DNA of 20,185 nucleotides from Rhizophagus sp. LPA8_4_AMF (lineage: Eukaryota; Glomeromycota; Glomeromycetes; Glomerales; Glomeraceae): NCBI GenBank assembly GCA_021464525.1, contig JADRCO010001335.1, positions 1 to 20,185 on the forward strand. Direction: 5' to 3'. The notes beneath the pieces were generated by a model that saw nothing but the letters and a program-made list of their open reading frames with translations, did not search any database and was not told the DNA's origin. Below, piece after piece: positions 15,383 to 20,185 of this stretch. Positions within the stretch are counted from its first letter, which is position 1, and each line of letters starts with the position of its first letter. A program made the translations under genes and the position numbers.

Positions 15383-15725
15383 GTCTATGGGGAACCCGAA
15401 TTTGTAAATAAAGTGTACAAGTATGAAGTATGTGCATTGTACGTTCGGAAAATCACAGATTAAATTTCGGATAAATTTCGGATAAATTTCCGGCTAAATT
15501 TTGGTTAAGTTTCGGGTAAATTTCCGATAAATTTCAGTATATCGATTTCGTTGAGATCATTTTATTATAAATATTTCCCAATTTTCATGTTGGAATTCGT
15601 CAAGAAATACATTCGAACAATTCTTATTAATAATTTACAAAAAAAATTATAAAAAGAAATAATAATACTATACGAAAATGCAACAAGAAAAAGTTCCAAC
15701 CGTAATTATTATCGGTGCAGGTCCA
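15383..15725 (+). repeat. Segmental duplication, upstream copy (promoter and start of a monooxygenase)
   Basis: From GTCTATGG onward this matches 19834-20185 in the same orientation, through CGAATTTGTAAATAAAGTGTAC, the TTCGGATAAAT array, ATTTCGTTGA, TGTTGGAATTCGTCAAGAAA and the shared start ATACTATACGAAAATG. Small indels and different array arrangements show some age. The first 34 coding bases are identical. The upstream boundary is visible here; the downstream one is outside the window. Confidence 0.8.
15467..15534 (+). repeat. 11-bp tandem array in the monooxygenase promoter, copy 1
   Basis: About six units of TTCGGATAAAT occur in a row, with variants TTCCGGCTAAAT, TTTGGTTAAGT, TTCGGGTAAAT and TTCCGATAAAT. 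The unit is close to one turn of DNA, so every unit faces the same side of the helix. The array ends about 140 bp upstream of the ATG. Confidence 0.7.
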
Positions 15726-16421
15726 GGAGGGCTTACTCTTTATCATTCTTTGATAAAAAATAAAGATAAAAAAGAATTCAATGTAAAGATCTTTGAACGA
15801 GAATCTGGTCCTAAAGGTGAATAATTTGGGTGAAATTCGTAATTTCTTTTTAATATATCAATATCACGTGACTAACTCAACTTCGTGTTACTAAAAACAT
15901 TAGATCGATGGCAAGGTTATCATGTAGGCTTTACATCTCAAGGATTTAAATCACTTATGAATTTTATTCCATCCTCTGGTTGCTTTAAACCTTCCAAAAG
16001 CAATTCAAAATTCAGTTCCTGATGTAGAATATCATAGAGTTTCAGCTAATGATTATGAGGGAAATCTTTTACTAAGAACTCCATTTAAAGACCTGGAGAA
16101 TTAGATAATGTTGAAACTGAAATTTTAATATTTATGGTAATAATCCTGCATTAGTTTACGAATACGTAAAAGTTTGATTTGAAAATTAAGGCCAGAATGT
16201 GAAATGACTGATACCTTATTAATAGAATTATGGGATTTAGTTCCTACCGCAAGAACTAGAAATTATCCATTCAAAACTTACAATTCTGTGAGACGAAGAA
16301 AAGTGCGAGACATCAATCTATTATCTATTAATTTGTGGACAAGTAGCCGAGTTACATATTAGCCTTTATTAGGATTACTAGGAACAACATGTCATTTCAA
16401 GATGCTCCAAAGCATAACTAA
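15678..16421 (+). pseudogene. Broken FAD-dependent monooxygenase (aromatic hydroxylase type)
   Basis: Exon 1 (15678-15816) encodes MQQEKVPTVIIIGAGPGGL, the GxGxxG dinucleotide-binding motif for FAD, then VKIFERE. A normal 87-nt intron (15817-15903) leads to exon 2, which reads DRWQGYHVGF, conserved in this class. A frameshift near 15980 then sends the frame to a TGA at 16020-16022, while the original text resumes in another frame as LPKAIQNSVPDVEYHRVSA. A third open piece (16183-16362) ends with NLWTSSRVTY, where LLGDAAH-type sequence (the second FAD motif) would be expected; that part is missing. NNMSFQDA at 16383-16406, in yet another frame, matches the tail of that region. Several lesions make this a dead copy. 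A second copy starts at 20152. Confidence 0.85.
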
Positions 16422-17647
16422 AACTATAAGCATAATAATGAATGTCATGATTTTATTGTGAATTTTATAAATAATTTAATTTAGAAGTATAACTCTTCAA
16501 ATTTCTTATTAAATTTTTTGATTCTGGATCACATAATTGTATAATCATATTTTTGTTTGTGATAAAACTGGCGAAGAATTTTCTTACGTCATTATTTCGG
16601 CCAAAATTATTGTAAAGTCTGGTCGAAATTAGAATGTCGACCCAAATTTAGTTAGCGGTAAAACTTGAATCTGACATTGTACAATGTTAATCACTTATTT
16701 TGGTAAAGTAGCCCTTGATTGAAAATACTCTGTACCAGCTATTTTTCCATGATGTTCTCAATTACGTGTATTTGTAATAATTTCCAAAACAAGTCGGGAA
16801 TGGTCATTTTTATCAAGTTTTAAAGCATAATTGCCATCTATCTTGGTTAGTTTTTATTAAAAGAGTTGATATCAAAGTCTCATTTACATACAAATTTCGC
16901 AGAAAATTTTACAAAAGAATATGTTATCATAATAATGCTAAATTGATTCGTAAATGAAAGTTAGTGATCGTCACGAGGACGTTTTTGTGCGACACTTAAT
17001 TACGCATCATAAATTTCCAAAACCACGTTATAAATGGTCCAATTTTAAATTCAAAAAAAACAAATTTAACCAAAAAAGAGCTTTATTTAAAGTCAACATA
17101 CTCACATTTACGCGTTTCTTTATTAAATTTCTCTTTCAACTATACGTAATATAGAAATACTATTTGGCTGATATGTAAAATTAGGATGTAAATGAGTTTA
17201 GAAATTTAATAATCGATGCCAAGAGAAACTTTTACTTTATTCTTGAGTACTTTAAGAAAATTAAAATACATATGGTAACGCAGATGAATTCCTCTACTTT
17301 TTTTTGGAATTAAAACATGCATTTTTGTGTGATATTCATAAAGTTACCAAATGCAACTTTAGCTTAAATTTTCTCTCGCTAGTTTTCAGTTGTTATACAA
17401 TTACATATTTGACGCTGAAAGATGTTTGCTAATATGGCAAATTTGATTGTAAATGGTTTTAGAAATTTATTATCAAATTTTCAATTATTTATACCTCGCC
17501 ATATCCCCCTAATTCGCTCCTAAAATTTCCGCGTTCGTTTCATGATATTCTCATTCAGTTATTAATTTAAAAGTACCCTCTGTAAATATTCAAAGAGTAA
17601 CATCCATCTATTATAATTCTATATTTATTATTTACAATTCATTAAAG
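16422..17647. other. Gene-free spacer
   Basis: This contains a GGCC palindrome cluster (16593-16650) and a direct repeat of about 30 bp (17185-17214 and 17445-17474; shared TGTAAATG and TTTAGAAATTTA). The 66-codon open frame at 16954-17154 is Lys/Phe-rich with no domain, signal peptide or promoter, and I do not call it. Confidence 0.5.
16593..16650. repeat. GGCC palindrome cluster downstream of the monooxygenase remnant
   Basis: TATTTCGGCCAAAATTATT, CTGGTCGAAATTAG and GTCGACCCAAATTTAG follow one another, in keeping with the clusters at 2864, 3429 and 10716. Confidence 0.35.
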
Positions 17648-18010
17648 ATGTCTGGTCCAAATGTCAACTATTCATTTGGTTTTGATGGTCCATCCGCACG
17701 TGCAAAGCTTGATACTTCGTTAATTAACTCGAGTAATGAACGTGGAAATTTTAAGTTGTTGAGTACAACAACAGAAGCGAGAGCTGGATTAACTGGTGTT
17801 GGGATGAAAGCAGGTATTAATGTGGCAGAAGTTGAAACTGCTGAAGGTATTAAAGCAAGAGTTGGACTTAATCTTGATACAGGTGCATCTGTTAGCAGCG
17901 ATGGTGTAGAAGCCAAGGTTGGAGGCTTAGGCTTTAAAGTCGGAAAAGTAACAGGAGTCAGCACACCTTTTGGAGAGTTAGAACTTAATTTTGGAAAATT
18001 GTTTGGTTAA
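17648..18010 (+). CDS. Glycine-rich beta-repeat protein, 120 residues, function unknown
   Basis: An intronless frame from ATG (context AAAGATGTC) to TAA. There is no signal peptide or membrane segment, and no Cys or Trp. After a Gly/Asn/Ser-rich start, the chain from about residue 41 alternates short strands with glycine turns: TEARAGLTGVGMKAGINV, GIKARVGLNLDTGASV and DGVEAKVGGLGFKVGK, followed by GVSTPFGELELNFGKLF. The segments look like degenerate repeats of one strand-turn unit. From memory, a GLNLDTG...GVEAK...G...TPFG pattern recurs in uncharacterised proteins of fungi and some animals, but I cannot confirm this here. The long minus-strand open frame at 17668-17964 is a shadow. Likely cytosolic; role unknown. 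The gene lies between the two monooxygenase copies and may have been in the duplicated neighbourhood. Confidence 0.8.
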   Translation: MSGPNVNYSFGFDGPSARAKLDTSLINSSNERGNFKLLSTTTEARAGLTGVGMKAGINVAEVETAEGIKARVGLNLDTGASVSSDGVEAKVGGLGFKVGKVTGVSTPFGELELNFGKLFG

Positions 18011-19298
18011 TCGTCCATATTTTAAACTGATCAATGGATGATAATTTATTTCGGCATTTTCTATTTATTTAATTTTTTTTTTTTACATCGCGAGATCTTC
18101 AGTTATTTGATAACAGCGTTAAATTTATTTAACTTATATTATCAACATAAATATAGTATAGCTTTAATTTACGTCTTTATTTTAGGTAAATCGTTCTAAA
18201 TTTTCTTTCATATTTGTATTTTGCTTATAAATAAAGTCATTACTATATTAAATAATATAAACATTTGTGATTTATAAAAAAAAAGTCAGCACGCATGTTT
18301 TACTGTTTGATTTAAGTGAAGTGCAATTCAGATTTCTACTTCTACATAATTATAGGATGATAATATCTTTAAAATTCTAACAATGAAAATTATAAAGAAA
18401 TAAAGCACAATTATTGTGCAGCCGGTTTTACTTTTAGTTTAATTATCCCATTATCGATATTGATCAAGACCAATTACGAATTAATGCTACAAGTAAAACT
18501 TTACAATTTCTATTACATTTATCTCTTGAAATCATCTCTTCCATAGGATTTATGATGGACACGATGGACACTCAAATTTATAACAATACACATATATAGT
18601 TATATTTATATTTTTATAGCCATTTGTGTATATTAAACAAAGAATTTATTAGAAAATTTACACAAGTTCAGAATGAAATATTTTTTAACAAAATAAATAA
18701 GAAGATAAATAATTACCGAAATATCATATACAAAAATTCTCAATATGGTGTATCCTATTAATTTGTGATTAAATATTCTAATACAATATTCAGCCGGTGG
18801 TTGATATCCGCCGGCCATTGTCCTGTTCTGTATAACCAGTGGCGACTGTACCTATCAAATCCGAGATTGATTTTAAAATATATATGGATTGATTAGGAAA
18901 TTTTGTTTCAATAATTACTTATGGTAGCCTAATTAAATTAACGATCCATGGAACTTCAGGATAAAAATTACCGAATGTTTCACCAATATTTTTTACGTCA
19001 TATGACTTGTTATTTATTCCTTTTATATTGTTATATGCCCTTTTTATGGTAATTTTATTCAATTTATAATATGATAAATAAGGCTAATGAATGACACATA
19101 GTGATTATCATATTTGCAGGTAAAAGATTGTGAAATTGATAATCTTCTTAATGTGAACTTTAACACTTAAGATATGTTCGTTTCGATTATTGTAAATTCT
19201 GCCTGTTAAAAATTTCTTCATCAAATAACAATCAAGTTCGAAAAACGAAATAAGTCAAAGAAGTAAGAAATCAAACGAACCAATTTTTCAAATACAAA
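18011..19298. other. Spacer downstream of the beta-repeat gene
   Basis: No coding frame is supportable. It contains a 15-bp palindrome GCACAATTATTGTGC (18405-18419) and a small GC-rich patch near 18793-18850 holding GCCGGTGG...CCGCCGGC and CAGTGGCGACTG. The patch may be a worn transposon end but has no visible partner. Confidence 0.45.
18230..18235 (+). terminator. Candidate polyadenylation signal of the beta-repeat gene
   Basis: AATAAA about 220 bp downstream of the stop at 18010, the first well-placed one after the gene. Weak evidence in AT-rich DNA. Confidence 0.3.
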
Positions 19299-19530
19299 AT
19301 GAATCCAACAAACATTAACGTTAATCCAAAACCAGTCGTCATTGTTACTTCTGAAGCAACGGAAAAACCTCTCGACCCTCAAATCAATACTCTATAATGT
19401 AATCAAACCTATATAATGTACGGCATACTGACATACAGTATGTATATACAGTATTTGTTGAAAAATGACATCTTTCTAGCCTGGTGCTACTTACGATCGT
19501 TCGAAGTATCACGTTTTTCTGAATAAATGA
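19299..19530 (+). pseudogene. Possible tiny or broken gene in two pieces
   Basis: Piece one (19299-19397) is a 32-codon frame starting MNPTNINVNPKPVVIV and ending in TAA, preceded by an A-rich leader. Its codons look more coding-like than the surrounding DNA. Piece two (19480-19530) follows a good acceptor (TCTTTCTAG) and reads PGATYDRSKYHVFLNK before a TGA. The only donor-like GT in the gap, at 19399, comes after the TAA, so an intact spliced gene cannot be built without a changed stop. It may be a recently broken small gene, or piece one may stand alone as a very short protein. Function not recognised. Confidence 0.3.
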
Positions 19531-19916
19531 TAATGAAAGAAAATAAATTAATTTGTTTTATATATAGTAATATTTATTTTATATATTTATTAAAAAAAAA
19601 ATTAAATAAATAGTTCATTAAAAAATAAAATTTTTTTATAGTTCTAATAATTATTTATGGAAATCTTTATTTAATTGTTAATCGTAACACATACATATGA
19701 ATTTCTTTTCTTTGTATTTTAATATTGTATTTTAATAAAAAAATAAATACAGCCATTATTTTATCTTATAATTTGTTCATAACCCTGCAATTACGTATCG
19801 TACGGTCCAACCCCAATTTAGTAAATACTGATCGTCTATGGAAATTCGAATTTGTAAATAAAGTGTACATGTTTTAATGCGTTCGGATAAATTTTGGAAA
19901 ATCACAGAAATTAAAT

Positions 19917-19990
19917 TTCGGATAAATTTCGGATAAATTTCGGATAAATTTTGGTTAAGTTTCAGTTCGGGTAAATTTCGGATAAATTTT
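19917..19990 (+). repeat. 11-bp tandem array in the monooxygenase promoter, copy 2
   Basis: Three perfect TTCGGATAAAT units, then TTTGGTTAAGT, an extra TTCAG, TTCGGGTAAAT and TTCGGATAAAT. The array is longer and more homogeneous than copy 1. Another TTCGGATAAAT lies about 36 bp upstream, near 19882. Confidence 0.7.
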
Positions 19991-20151
19991 GGAATATCAA
20001 TTTCGTTGAATCATTTTATTATAAATATTCCACAATGTTGGAATTCGTCAAGAAAGCATTAAAATTTTTAAAAAATATATTCGAACAATTCTTATCAATA
20101 ATTTACAAAAAATTAAAATTAAAATTATAAAAATAATAATACTATACGAAA

Positions 20152-20185
20152 ATGCAACAAGAAAAAGTTCCAACCGTAATTATTA
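20152..20185 (+). CDS. Start of the second FAD-dependent monooxygenase copy, partial
   Basis: Only 34 coding bases are in the window: MQQEKVPTVII, identical to the first 11 residues of the broken copy at 15678, and preceded by the same ATACTATACGAAA leader. Because the promoter and start are duplicated, the gene is expected to continue with the GAGPGG FAD-binding motif beyond the window. Whether it is intact cannot be seen from here. Confidence 0.7.
   Translation, partial: MQQEKVPTVII

Larger units (their letters stand above)
19834..20185 (+). repeat. Segmental duplication, downstream copy
   Basis: Same orientation as 15383-15725. This copy has a longer leader just before the start codon (extra AAAATTTTT and AAATTAAAATT stretches) and a differently arranged 11-bp array. 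It is cut by the window edge. Confidence 0.8.

Noticed and set aside
16954-17154. 66-codon basic open frame
   Set aside because: Lys/Phe-rich text typical of AT-rich spacer; no signal peptide, domain or promoter.
17668-17964. 98-codon minus-strand open frame
   Set aside because: Shadow of the glycine-rich beta-repeat gene; its Pro/Ser/Leu-rich text is the expected reverse-strand product.

Overview
The window looks like nuclear DNA of an AT-rich filamentous fungus. An arbuscular mycorrhizal fungus of the Rhizophagus type is the best guess. The support is composition, short GT-AG introns (about 70-110 nt), compact TATA promoters, small secreted proteins with dibasic sites, and many short inverted-repeat transposons in long gene-free spacers. 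This rests on pattern recognition, not a database search. There are no rRNA, tRNA, CRISPR or bacterial-style operon signals.

Layout. 1-353 (minus): the 5' part of a gene for a secreted His/Lys/Asp-rich protein, with a TATA box at 423-430. 431-6786: gene-poor spacer with a 458-bp element flanked by 15-bp direct repeats (4598-5055), a hAT-like miniature element with 8-bp target duplications (5089-5262), a TA-flanked miniature element (5420-5648), and a duplicated promoter-proximal block (6165-6299 and 6638-6764) with a 250-bp foldback element between the copies. 6852-9496 (plus): the best-supported gene, a nine-exon cytosolic phospholipase A2/lysophospholipase-family protein of 665 residues. 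Its exon junctions join in frame and all three active-site motifs are visible. 9497-13783: spacer with a second TA-flanked element of the same family (10384-10652), a cluster of degenerate GGCC palindromes, two coding-like remnants (10920-11123 and 11193-11577), and a third TA-flanked element (11567-11907) whose left end supplies the stop codon of the second remnant. 13784-14134: an intronless gene for a small secreted protein. 15383-16421: a broken FAD-dependent monooxygenase gene. 17648-18010: an intronless 120-residue glycine-rich beta-repeat protein. 19299-19530: a possible very small or broken gene. 19834-20185: a second copy of the monooxygenase promoter and start, running out of the window.

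The genes do not form an obvious pathway. The clearest relationship is the head-to-tail pair of monooxygenase copies 4,474 bp apart, the first dead and the second cut by the window edge. The most interesting points are inside the phospholipase gene: an intron and its exon borders duplicated in tandem, which created a new small exon; a coding minisatellite in the catalytic domain; and an alanine-rich amphipathic N-terminus with no recognisable C2 domain. Splice sites are inferred from consensus and reading frame; no transcript evidence was available.
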